A stretch of DNA of 26,542 nucleotides, taken from the NCBI GenBank assembly GCA_019648995.1, contig BLXT01000407.1, forward strand, positions 1,281,074-1,307,615, given 5' to 3'. The translations under genes were made by a program, and so were the position numbers. The notes under the pieces are model-generated. The model was not told where the DNA came from. It saw only the letters and a list, made by a program, of their open reading frames with translations, and ran no database searches. This DNA comes from Plakobranchus ocellatus. Lineage: Eukaryota; Mollusca; Gastropoda; Plakobranchidae. Positions 1-22,403 of this stretch are shown here, piece by piece (positions within the stretch are counted from its first letter, which is position 1; each line of letters starts with the position of its first letter).

Positions 1-1552
1 TTTTTTTTTTTAATGAAGTCTACACGCGGCGAGAGGAAATCTCAAATTGTCTTTTACCAGCACTGATATCTACCAAACTAAAACTCATTTCATTTTGGTA
101 TCTCAACTTTCAGTTTTGATTTTCCAGAGGAATCTCCAGAACGATAAGATGGACTCTGTAATAGTAGTGTGTATAGATATAAGCATGTCTGGGTCGGATT
201 GGTTTTTTTAGCTGTGTGGCTCCCAAAGTTAAACAATCAAACTTACAAGATTGCTCTTTTTTTCTTCAGAGTAATCTCAAAATAGGTCCTCATTTTGCAG
301 CAGAATGAAGCCGCAAAGGCGATACGTTTGGGTGTTTTATTTAAATATTAATTAATTTTGTGAGTACCGTTTAGTTTAAAAAATAATAATTAGTTGGCAA
401 CTGTCTCCTTTTTTCTTCTTTGTATATCAATTCAGTTGCCATTGCATCCTTTGGATCCTAGATTTTTTATTATTTGTAGTTTTCCAGAGTGGTGATCTTG
501 CCCTTTTTTAATTCTGTTATCATTTAGACGTAAATACAAAGTTAGAGTATTAAATTAATTTGCCATGTAGAGGAAAATCTATTTCAAACATTTAAAATAA
601 GACCTGGGTGAGATTTATATTTAAGTTTAGATATCTTACCAGCTGAGTTATCTACGATGAGAGAAGCAAGACTTATCTTAAAAATATTAATGGTGGTATT
701 TAGGTAAGCTAACAAAAGTGTACAAGTAAAATCTGAAAGGACTTTGTGGGAGAAAAGAGTAGATCCATGTAAAATTAGAGATTTCCTGAGAGAACTTTAT
801 GTAATTTGACCGGCTCAACATGCGCTGATCTCAAGCTTTTGAAGAATTTATGGGCAAGATGTTAATAGCCAATATAACCCTCAAATTAAAAGGAGAAATT
901 AAATTCAAATAATATTTCTTACTTCTTGCAACCAACAGTTTGCGTATATTCACCAATTGTGAGGAATTTATCCATCATTTAATCTATAAATTTTAATAGA
1001 CGCATATTTTCTTTTCCCTTCTCAATTTTTTTTTATTTGAGCAATCTGCTCTGTTAGTTACTTCATTTCTCTTACATGAAGTTAGTTTGCATCATTAATA
1101 ATCTTTGAGAAAATTTTGAATGGGTTGGGAACGCAAATGAAAATTTCTGCTTTGCACAAATACAATTAAATACAAGTTGGAAACACATATCTCCTCAAAA
1201 GTAACATATATAGGCCCTATACTATAGAACATTATAATGCTGGATGCGTTTCAAACACCAGGGTGATTGACATTTGGTCTTTGAAAAATAATTCACAAGA
1301 CAGGACCTGAATCCTTTTTTTTCCGAACGAATTTAAAATATCAAGATTTGGTAGCTCGTACCATATTACTATCCATATTCAAAGTCTATGGATAGCGAAA
1401 ATTGAGAATTTTTTTTTCTCACAAATACACCTTTTTTTTCGCCTTAAAAACATGGACGTTTAAGTTTCTTTAGTGCACCTTTCGACCCAAAAAGTACTTT
1501 ATGTGATGAGATAATGCGATCTACTTATTTCCATCCGAAGACTTAATATAAT
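1..1552. other. Upstream non-coding sequence, nothing recognised
   Basis: This stretch is AT-rich with many homopolymer T and A runs. I find no open frame with a recognisable domain and no repeat family I can name. It presumably contains upstream or promoter sequence of the kinase, but no TATA box or initiator stands out. Confidence 0.4.
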
Positions 1553-1624
1553 GTCCTGAAAAACTATAGAGGCTTGTCCTGAAAAAACTATAGAGGCTAG
1601 TCCTGAAAAAAACTATAAAGGCAC
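1553..1624 (+). repeat. Three tandem copies of a 23-25 bp unit
   Basis: The unit begins GTCCTGAAAAACTATAGAGG and occurs at 1553, 1576 and 1600. The A-run grows by one base per copy (5, 6, then 7 A). It lies about 310-385 bases upstream of the kinase ATG. Confidence 0.85.
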
Positions 1625-1937
1625 TCCAGAGGATCTATATTTGAACATTTTCCCTTCTATTTAATCTAATTATTATCCACTGTAAAAGAGTTTACGTGGC
1701 TTTCTTCAAGTAACTCTCCCAACAGTAATAACACAAAACGATGCCAAGCGCGCAGAGTACTTTCCCTTCTCTCAGCAGCCAATGAAAATCTTTTATTTTC
1801 GACTTCCTGTATCGATTTCGAGTGGCGGGTTCACTTACTTGCAAAATCTTGAACTGAGCAGACGTTTGTTGAGCTTTAGATTAGATTCAGATCCTTATTT
1901 GTTTACAATCAATTCACCTAAAGACTTCTCAATTGAA
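1625..1937 (+). promoter_or_regulatory. Probable 5' UTR / proximal promoter region of the kinase
   Basis: This is the sequence immediately before the kinase start. A CCAAT pentamer at 1779-1783 overlaps an in-frame upstream ATG (1782). If transcription starts downstream of it, this could be a CCAAT box; if upstream, translation could begin there. No TATA element is evident. The transcription start cannot be placed from sequence alone. Confidence 0.3.
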
Positions 1938-14889
<12,952 letters not shown>

Positions 14890-14909
14890 TCATCATTTTT
14901 TGCCATCAG

Positions 14910-15068
14910 GTAAGATTTCATTAGCAACATTTGTATATAATTCTGTATACTTTACATATTTATGATGGGCAGGGAAAATCTGCTACTAATCTGTGAAGCA
15001 ACCCATCCCTGAGACCTCTGTGTATGATTGATGACTAGTATACCCTTATATGTATTTTCTTTTTTCAG
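14910..15068 (+). other. Probable intron in the kinase 3' UTR
   Basis: A strong donor (CAG/GTAAGA) at 14910 and a pyrimidine-rich acceptor (CTTTTTTCAG) ending at 15068 bracket 159 bases, close to the length of intron 2. The stop codon is only 20 bases upstream of the junction. By the usual 50-55 nt rule for vertebrates this would not trigger nonsense-mediated decay. If the alternative donor at 14863 is used instead, the same acceptor becomes coding. Confidence 0.55.
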
Positions 15069-15477
15069 CTAGATCTCAAGCCTTTGTCCGACTCATAGAT
15101 CTTCTAATGTCAACTCTGCAGATAAGTGTTCCCCACCATTGCACTTGGAACTGCTTTGCTGGTATTAGATCAAAGGTACTATCATTCTTTCCACATGCAT
15201 GTGACCTTTTTCTCATTCATTCTGAGATTACTTACCCTCTTCATTCCCTCATTGGGTCTTTTTTTTCAGATTTCTTCTCTTATTTTTTCCCTGTCCTTTT
15301 CTGTTTCCCTTCCTATGTGTTTGTCTCTCCCTCCATCTTTTCTCTTTTTCTCTTTTCTTTCTGCATTGCTCTCTTCTGTGTGTTTCTTTTCCTGTTTTAC
15401 TTGCTCTTTCATTTTTCTTCTCTTTGCACTCCTTTGTCAAACTCTTTGTAATATATATGATCGTTTGTCTAGCTGTA

Positions 15478-15596
15478 ACTACCATTACTGTCATCGCTAC
15501 TGCTGCTACTACTACTACCACTACTATCACTACCATTACCATTACCACTATCACTACTTATGCTACTAATACTACTATGCTGCTGCTGCTTCTATT
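15478..15596 (+). repeat. Imperfect trinucleotide microsatellite (ACT/ATT/ACC, ending GCT)
   Basis: The tract consists of runs of ACT, ACC and ATT triplets, ending in CTGCTGCTGCT. It lies inside the presumed 3' UTR. It creates spurious Thr/Ile/Tyr-rich open frames on the + strand and Val-rich ones on the minus strand. Confidence 0.85.
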
Positions 15597-15756
15597 GTAT
15601 TTTGTTTTTACTGTACATACTAGTTTTATCATATGATAATGCTTTCTGTAAATTCTTTTTCAGTGCTTTCCTTTAAAAGCCGTTTTTAACCATTTGTTTC
15701 CTTAAATGTGATATGAGTATGCAATATTTTACATTCCTTTTTTATCATATCTTTCT

Positions 15757-15762
15757 AATAAA
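15757..15762 (+). promoter_or_regulatory. Canonical polyadenylation signal AATAAA
   Basis: This is the first AATAAA I find downstream of the kinase stop, about 870 bases on in genomic terms. It fits as the poly(A) signal of the kinase transcript, with cleavage expected about 10-30 bases later. Transcript data are needed to confirm use. Confidence 0.5.
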
Positions 15763-15889
15763 GCAGGAGTAAGCCAAACCATTCATGGAGTCCATTCTTT
15801 GCTGCAGTGTGTAAGTGTCCTGTAAATACAAGTGTTTGCCGCGTGATATATGTTTCCTGTACTGTACAATTCACACCATTACCAACTAT

Positions 15890-16062
15890 TAAAAAAACTG
15901 ATCCTCCACGAGGTCCATTCCTTGTCGTGGTGTGGAGGCTTGTGTGCCCCGTTTACCTCAAGAGCTATGCTGGCAGGGATTGAATTGACATCCCTGGTAG
16001 GGTCTCCCATGCTGGACAGGTCAAAGGGCAGGGGCCAGACGAAGCATGGGCCAGATTGACGA
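15890..16062 (+). mobile_element. Dispersed-repeat fragment, possibly from the 5' part of an RTE-like LINE
   Basis: This GC-richer island in AT-rich surroundings contains CCTCAAGAGCTATGCTGGCA and GGACAGGTCAAAGGGCAGGG. Similar words precede endonuclease-RT ORFs of RTE-like elements in marine invertebrates as I remember them; I could not check this. No intact frame is present. An imperfect hairpin forms at its left end (CTCCACGA with TCGTGGTGTGGAG). Confidence 0.35.
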
Positions 16063-16130
16063 ATTTTTAAGGAACTATATGGTCAACAAAAATGAAATGC
16101 AATTGAGAAATTTTTTTGTCTTGTCTTCCA

Positions 16131-16910
16131 CAGCCAGATTTAAAGCTGACAAGTGGTGGTGACTCCTGCTGCATAGATGTTTGTGAGATACTTATAACAA
16201 CATGATTGTAGCCCTTTTCCCCTTCACCTGTGTTTTTAAAAATAATGTCTAAATGTAATGCTTTTTATCTATCTGTGTTAATCCTCTGTGGAAACTAGAA
16301 CAAACAAGATGGTTTGTAAACAGACTTTCCCACACTCTCAATAGGTGGCAGTTTGCCTCTTATTGAGAGCTCTGTTTCCACTGTACTTTTCATTCACTTA
16401 TCTCTGTCTTGTCAAGCATGAAATATTTTAATGGAAGTCCACATGTGGTGGTGATTCCTGCTTCATAGATGTTGATGAGATGCTTGTAACAACATGCTTG
16501 CTGTCTTTATTCTGTTCATTCCTTTAAAAAAATAATGTTCAAATGTGGTACTTTTTCCTATCAGGGTAGTTCATCAGTGGAAACAAGATAATTAATAAGC
16601 AGTGACATAACTTTTTTTTTTCTGATAGATGATAGGTGGTAGCTTTTTGTTTGTCCCTTACTGGGTATACTATTTTACAGTGCTTTTAATTCACTCATCT
16701 CTATCTTAATGTCGAATTTGTATTATTTTGATGGGCTTTAAAAAGCCAGATTTGCAGCCGACAAGGATCAGTTTACTTTCGCTACTGCCCCCCCTCCCCC
16801 TTTTTTTTTTTCAAATTATGCTTGAATGTAATATTTGTTCTTTCTTCTGCCATGCCCTAATAACTCTGAACTATTTCAGTGATTTTTATGCATTCATGCT
16901 GTTGCGTTTC
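16131..16910 (+). repeat. Diverged ~300-bp direct repeat, about 2.5 copies
   Basis: Copy A starts near 16131 and copy B near 16436; their shared GTGGTGGTGA is at 16153 and 16445. Both then share CATAGATG, ACAACATG, AATAATGT and the TCATTCACTTATCTCTGTCTT-like end. Copy C begins near 16742 with the same CCAGATTT start as copy A and then degrades. The copies are clearly related but well diverged. Confidence 0.65.
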
Positions 16911-17640
16911 CTTTGAGATACATTATGTCCTAGCATAACAGAATTATGCCCTGTTTTTTTTTAGTTTAGGGAACTTGAACATAAAAATCATGGATATTGA
17001 CAGCACAGTTCTATCTCTCGGTTCATTGATATCTTTGGGAAATATTCATATATGATTGAAGCATTTTAATTGAGGACGTCATAGATATGTTTGAGTTTCT
17101 TGCTTGTTTTCTTTCCAGTTTGAGACAACCTTTATTCTTCTATGACAGTTCGGAAAGATTGATGATCATCTAATTGGGGGACTTAGTGTCACATTCACTC
17201 ACTAGAAGTCTCTAATTAACATTGATATTTGTATCAGTGAACTGCTAATCCTATTTCATGTTTTGCCATTAACAAGCCAATATTTCTACCAGGTTTCATT
17301 ACATGCATTGTCCCCTACAGCTTTAAGAAAATCTCTCTGGAGGAACATCTCACATCTCCAGATTTTGGGCTAATATTTAGTATATTTGAGTTCAAAGTTT
17401 TCCTTCTTTAATGTCTTTGGATTGGCTTTTTGTTTGCATCCTCATTGACATGAGTATGACAGTTTGTATTAAGAGTTCTTTGCTTTTTTAAAGTAATGAA
17501 TGACTATTCATCATGCAGTAGTTAATCAAATATTGCAGCCTCAAGACCGATGCCCCCTTTTCTACTATCACAAATAGGTAAGCTTCTGAAAGAGTGTCTA
17601 TCTAGTCATAAATTTCTCTGCCATTGTGCATTAAGAATGA
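16911..17640. other. Intergenic sequence, nothing recognised
   Basis: This is AT-rich sequence without an open frame of note. It may contain very degenerate units of the satellite that becomes clear further right. Confidence 0.35.
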
Positions 17641-20600
17641 CAGTTTAAAGTCAATGTACTCGTACATTCAAATACACACAGAGTGGCCTCTTTAGGGATG
17701 TCAGTCTCATCCTGGAGCTCATTTATCATACAAAGTCAATGTTATTCCCACCTTCAGAGGGATCAAGCAATTGTTAGCACGAATTAGGCCTCCATCTTTT
17801 TGCTACCTTCAGTCATGAACCCGACACAATACCTTGATACTTGATATAATTGCATATGATGAGTCTTTGCTGTCTACAGCAGGAGGTGACAGTCAAAGGA
17901 CAGAATGTGTTTACACAATCTGGTTTGCTCCTTCCAGTAAATCTTAATATTTATGAGCCTTTCAATTTGGGGGGGGTTCATAAGCCTAACATACACATGT
18001 GAACACAAACAGATTAGCTTCCTCCAGTAAATCTTGAGATTGACAAGCATTTCAATTATATAAATATAGTCAGTCATCGCTGCCACCAGTGGAGGTGATG
18101 GTCATAAGCCCAACATATGAACACAAACAGATTAGCTTCCTCCAGCAAATCTTGAGATTGACAAGCATTTCAATTATATAAATATAGTCAGTCATCGCTG
18201 CCACCAGTGGAGGTGATGGTCATAAGCCNNNNGATGGTCATAAGCCCAACATATGAACACAAACAGATCAACTTCCTCCAGCAAATCTTTAGATTGACAT
18301 TCAATTATATAAATATAGTCAGTCATTGCTGCCACCAGTGGGGGTGAAGGTCATAAGCCCAACATATGAACACAGATTAGCTTCCTCCAGCAAATCTTTA
18401 GATTGACAAACATTTCAATTATATAATGACAAGCATTTCAATTATATAAATATAGTCAGTCATTGCTGCCACCAGTGGGGGTGATGGTCATAAGCCCAAC
18501 ATACACATGTGAACACAAACAGGTTAGCTTCCTCCGGCAAATCTTTAGATTGACAAGCATTTCAATTATATAAATATAGTCATTCATCGCTGCCACCAGT
18601 GGAGGTGATGGTTATAAGCCCAACATATGAACACAAACAGATCAACTTACTCCAGCAAATCTTTAGATTGACAAGCATTTCAATTATATAAATATAGTCA
18701 ATCATTGGTGCCACCAGTGGCTGTGATAGTTCGTAGCCCAACATACACATGTGAACACAACCAGATTAGCTTCCTCCAGCAAATTTAGATTGACAAACAT
18801 TTTAACTCTGTAAACATACTCTCAGCTGCCCAAAATAGATGATGGTGATTAGCCAGACATATATGTGAATACAAACAGGTTAACTTCTCTCAGCAAATCT
18901 TTTAATTGACAAGCATTGTGATCATGTAAATATAGTCAGTTGTGCCGCCCTCGTTGGGGGCTATGGTCATACACCAGACACAAGGTTAACGCAGTTAGGC
19001 TAACTTCCTCCAGCATAGCATTGTAATTATGTGTATTTAGTCCGTTAATGCTGCCTTCAGTGTGGGCGACGGTCATAAGTCCAACATACACATGTTAACA
19101 CAAGAAGGTTAGCTTCTTTCTGCAAGCGTTAAGATTGACAAGCATATTCATATAATTGGTCATTGCCCAGGTGCCCGCCTCCCCCCCAAAGTAAAAGGTG
19201 ATGGCTATTGCCCAGATGCCGCCCCTCCCCAGAAAAAGATGATGGCCATTGCCCAGGTGCCAGGGATGGTGTTTCTTACATACTATGATAAATTTGGTCG
19301 GCAATTTTTTTTTTTTTTTTTGAAAGAGTCTTTTACACATGAGACATAATGCCATGGCCAATTGAGACATATGATATATATGACCGTATTGGGTTTTTTA
19401 AAAGAGGATGAATTCCTTTTCCTAGCAGTTGAGTAGTTGAGCAGGCCTCTTGATTGACAGGCATTGTAATTATTACTATGCACATATTGCCAGTCATTGC
19501 CGTGATGGTCTTCAGCGTGGCATGTGTGTTCTCAATTTTGCTTCCCTTGACTGGCCTGTAACTTGACAAGCACTTAAATTATTACGTATAAATTATATTT
19601 TATTACATATATGTACGAGCTGACAACAGTAAACTCAGAGCAGATTTTTTCTTCACATGGTTAGCTTCTTTCAGCAGGCCTCTATCTTAACCAGCAATGT
19701 CATTATGTTATATAGTCATTGCCGTCTCCAGTAGAAAGCGACGGTCATAAGCCTGACACACACACACACGTTTACACGAGTACTAGCTTCTTTCAGCAGG
19801 CCTCTATCTTATCCAAGCAATGTAATTTTGCTACATAGTCATTGCCGCCTCCAGTAGGAAGCGACGGTCATAAGCCCGACACATCCACACACACACACGT
19901 TTGCACGAGTACTAGCTTCTTTCAACAAGCCTCTATCTTGATCACGCAATGTAATTTTGCAACATAGTCATTGCCGCCTCCAGTAGAAAGCGACGGTCAT
20001 ACGCCCGACACACCCACCCACACACACACGTTTACACGAGTAGTAGCTTCTTTCAGCAAGCCTCTGTCTTGACCAAGCAATGTAATTTTGCAACATAGTC
20101 ATTGCCGCCTCCAGGAGGAAGCGACGGCCATAAGCCCGACACATCCACACACACACACACACGTTTATACGAGTACTAGCTTCTTTCAGCAAGCCTCTGT
20201 CTTGACCAAGCAATTTAATTTTGCAACATAGTCATTGCCGCCTCCAGGAGGAAGCGACGGTCATAAGCCCGACACATCCACATACACACACATGATTATA
20301 CGAGTACTAGCTTCTTTCAGCAAGCCTCTGTCTTGACCAAGCAATGTAATTTTGCAACATAGTCATTGCCGCCTCCAGGAGGAAGCGACGGTCATAAGCC
20401 CGACACATCCACACACACACACACACACACACGTTTATACGAGTACTAGCTTCTTTCAGCAAGCCTCTGTCTTGACCAAGCAATGTAATTATGTTACATA
20501 GTCATTGCCGCCTCCAGTAGGAAGTGACGGTCATAAGCCGGACACACACACACGTTTACACCAACACTAGCTTCTTTCAGCAGGCGTTTATCTTTATCAG

Positions 20601-20940
20601 CAATGTAATTATGTTACATAGTCATTGCCGCCTCCAGTAGGAAGCGACGGTCATAAGCCGGACACACACACACGTTTACACCAACACTAGCTTCTTTCAG
20701 CAGGCCTTTATCTTGATCAGCAATGTAATTATGGTACATAGTCATTGCCGCCTCCAGTAGGAATGACGGTCATAACTCCGACACACCCACACGCGTTAAC
20801 AAATTACACAAACCTCTAACTTCTTGTGTCTTGACCAGCAATGTAAAATGTTACATGGTTAGTCATTGCCACTCCAGTGGAAGTTAATGGTCATCAGCCT
20901 GATGCACATGTTTACACAATTTGAAACATGCCTCTATATT
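17640..20940 (+). repeat. Long diverging satellite array, period about 106-139 bp
   Basis: Units carry a core resembling CATTGCCGCCTCCAGTAGGA, then GCGACGGTCATAAGCC, a CA-rich part, TTAGCTTC..TCAGCAA and AAT.TAATT..ATA. The GTCATAAGCC word or its variants recur at 18101, 18219, 18350, 18487, 18611, 18729, 18846, 18966 and 19072. They recur again at 19744, 19867, 19996, 20127, 20260, 20391, 20530, 20650, 20769 and 20890. The left half (CAACATATGAACACAAACAG type) and right half (CGACACA(CA)nCGTTTAC type) are two subfamilies of one unit. Units between 19131 and 19620, and left of 17980, are badly decayed. It is non-coding. Confidence 0.85.
18229..18232. other. Assembly gap of four N inside the satellite
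   Basis: Four N follow GATGGTCATAAGCC (18215-18228), and exactly the same 14 bases follow the gap (18233-18246). The gap is therefore probably an unresolved overlap or collapsed repeat, and the number of satellite units here is uncertain. Confidence 0.95.
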
Positions 20941-20944
20941 AACT

Positions 20945-21275
20945 TTGTTATCTACAGTGACAACCTGTCGGCCTTACCGGCTAAGTGATAGATATCAGGC
21001 CCCTGTACAATTTAATCCGAAAATTTCCACCCTATGTTCACATCTCTTTTGTCCGGATTCCTGCTCACGTAGGCATCCAGAGGAATGAGAATGTGGACAA
21101 TTAAAGTTTTTCTTCATATACTCGGTTGGATTTTTAATGGTTTTCTATCTTTGTTTTAATTTGCTTGAGCATCTGACGGAAGCCTCTGAGAGTGAGTGAA
21201 TGAACAGAAACCCTGAGATCACCGCTTAATGGTGGATTGGGTATACCGATAATCAATCAATCAATCTATCTTTTT
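20945..21275 (+). mobile_element. LINE RNase H fragment and possible 3' end inserted in the satellite
   Basis: Bases 20945-21100 closely match 23778-23940 of the Jockey-like element. They share TTGTTATCTACAGTGA, CCTGTACAATTTAATCCGAA and the HISFV.IPAH.GIQ coding region. The sequence then leaves the match and continues to a short (AATC)n tail at about 21251-21266, as many LINE 3' ends do. One further satellite unit follows (21300-21430), so the insertion appears to interrupt the array. The frame is broken. Confidence 0.7.
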
Positions 21276-21299
21276 TTTTTTACTATACAATAAAATTAT

Positions 21300-21430
21300 T
21301 ATGTATGTGTGTAAAGTCAGTATTATTTGCTGCCTCTAGTAGGAAGTGACAATTGCAGGCGTTAAATGTGTGGACAACCACTTGAAACAAGGTAAGGTTT
21401 TTTAGCAGGCATCTTTCTTGACAAGTGACA
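21300..21430 (+). repeat. Isolated diverged satellite unit right of the LINE fragment
   Basis: The order GTCAGTATTATTTGCTGCC, CTCTAGTAGGAAGTGAC, TTTTTTAGCAGGC and CTTTCTTGACAAG parallels the unit of the 17640-20940 array. It is probably the array's last unit, cut off by the LINE fragment. Confidence 0.6.
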
Positions 21431-22403
21431 TGTGCACTTTATTATTTTTTATGTTGTTCAAAAGATTGTCTACCTACCAACTAAATGTTTAAAAATTAAA
21501 TTCACCATTTTATGACAAGCTTGTTTTAAATTCATTTTTTTCCTCCCTTTGTTTCTTACAGGCTTAGTCAACCAGTACAAATTACTGGATTGTAATAATG
21601 TAGCAGCTCTTGATTTAATTCCCTGTTTCGAAAAAGACTAACCCCCCCCCTCCCCCCCGTGATCTCTCAAGAAGCTTGAAGCACTGATGTGTTTTTTTCC
21701 CCATCTGTTGAAAACTTGATTGCTGCACTATCTTCGTCTTTTATCTGTTGCCCTTGTGTTAAAAAATGTGATCAGCTTGACCATCACTAAGATGTTTTTT
21801 TCTGTTGCTCGTTTTTGGAAAACTTTATTGCTTGATCATCTCCCAGTTGGAAACAAGTTTCCTTCCCACTGTACGCTGAAAAGAATGTTAGAGCCGTGTG
21901 GCTTGAAATGAATCTCCTTATTACATTACTGAAAACCACATACATCTTTTTAAATTCACTTTTTTTGTTTTCTCTGAGAATTTTTGTTCTCTTCTAAACT
22001 TAAGTTTTGTCATACATGGAGAGCAGACCATTAGGCCTAACCAATGAGGTATACGAACTATCAAGGATTTTTATGAAGACCCTACAACGGTAGCTACTTG
22101 CTGAGCCAGACCTCCTGGATGAAAACATGGCTGTTATTAGAGTAGTGCCAAGATGTCCAGTGGCTGTACCTTCACAATCACACCTCGTTGCAATCCTTGC
22201 TGTGTTCACTGACAGTTACACGGCAAAGACTGAGAATTCAAACCATGAGAAGAAGCTGACCCTACAACGCTCCCTCAACGGCCTTTCCCAAGGCCACCAA
22301 AAATTTCTTGAAGATGACTTCTGACGACATATAACCAATGCTTTTCTCTCAATCATGTCTCATTCTTATCTTCTTCTCTATCTTTATCTCTTAAGTTTTT
22401 CCC
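21431..22403. other. No gene recognised; may include decayed LINE sequence
   Basis: The stretch has a C-rich run near 21643-21658 and scattered short open frames (21720-21911, 22127-22324) with no motif I recognise. Since a LINE RT begins at about 22404, parts of 22000-22400 could be decayed upstream LINE sequence, but I cannot show this. Confidence 0.35.

Larger units (their letters stand above)
15069..15780 (+). other. Probable terminal 3' UTR exon of the kinase
   Basis: The segment runs from the acceptor at 15068 to just past the AATAAA at 15757. It holds a T/C-rich stretch (about 15240-15430) and a trinucleotide microsatellite. The open frames here are low-complexity translations, not proteins. 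The exact cleavage site cannot be seen. Confidence 0.45.

Noticed and set aside
15050..15636. Several overlapping Phe/Leu/Ser-, Tyr/His- and Val-rich frames on both strands
   Set aside because: They are translations of a T/C-rich stretch and the trinucleotide microsatellite in the presumed 3' UTR.
19095..20213. Minus-strand frames across the satellite array
   Set aside because: They follow the satellite periodicity and CA tracts. Repeated peptides such as CVCVGGCV come from (CA)n.
17640..20940. Possible CRISPR-like array
   Set aside because: Units are continuous tandem repeats that diverge throughout, with no unique spacers and no cas genes, in a eukaryotic context.
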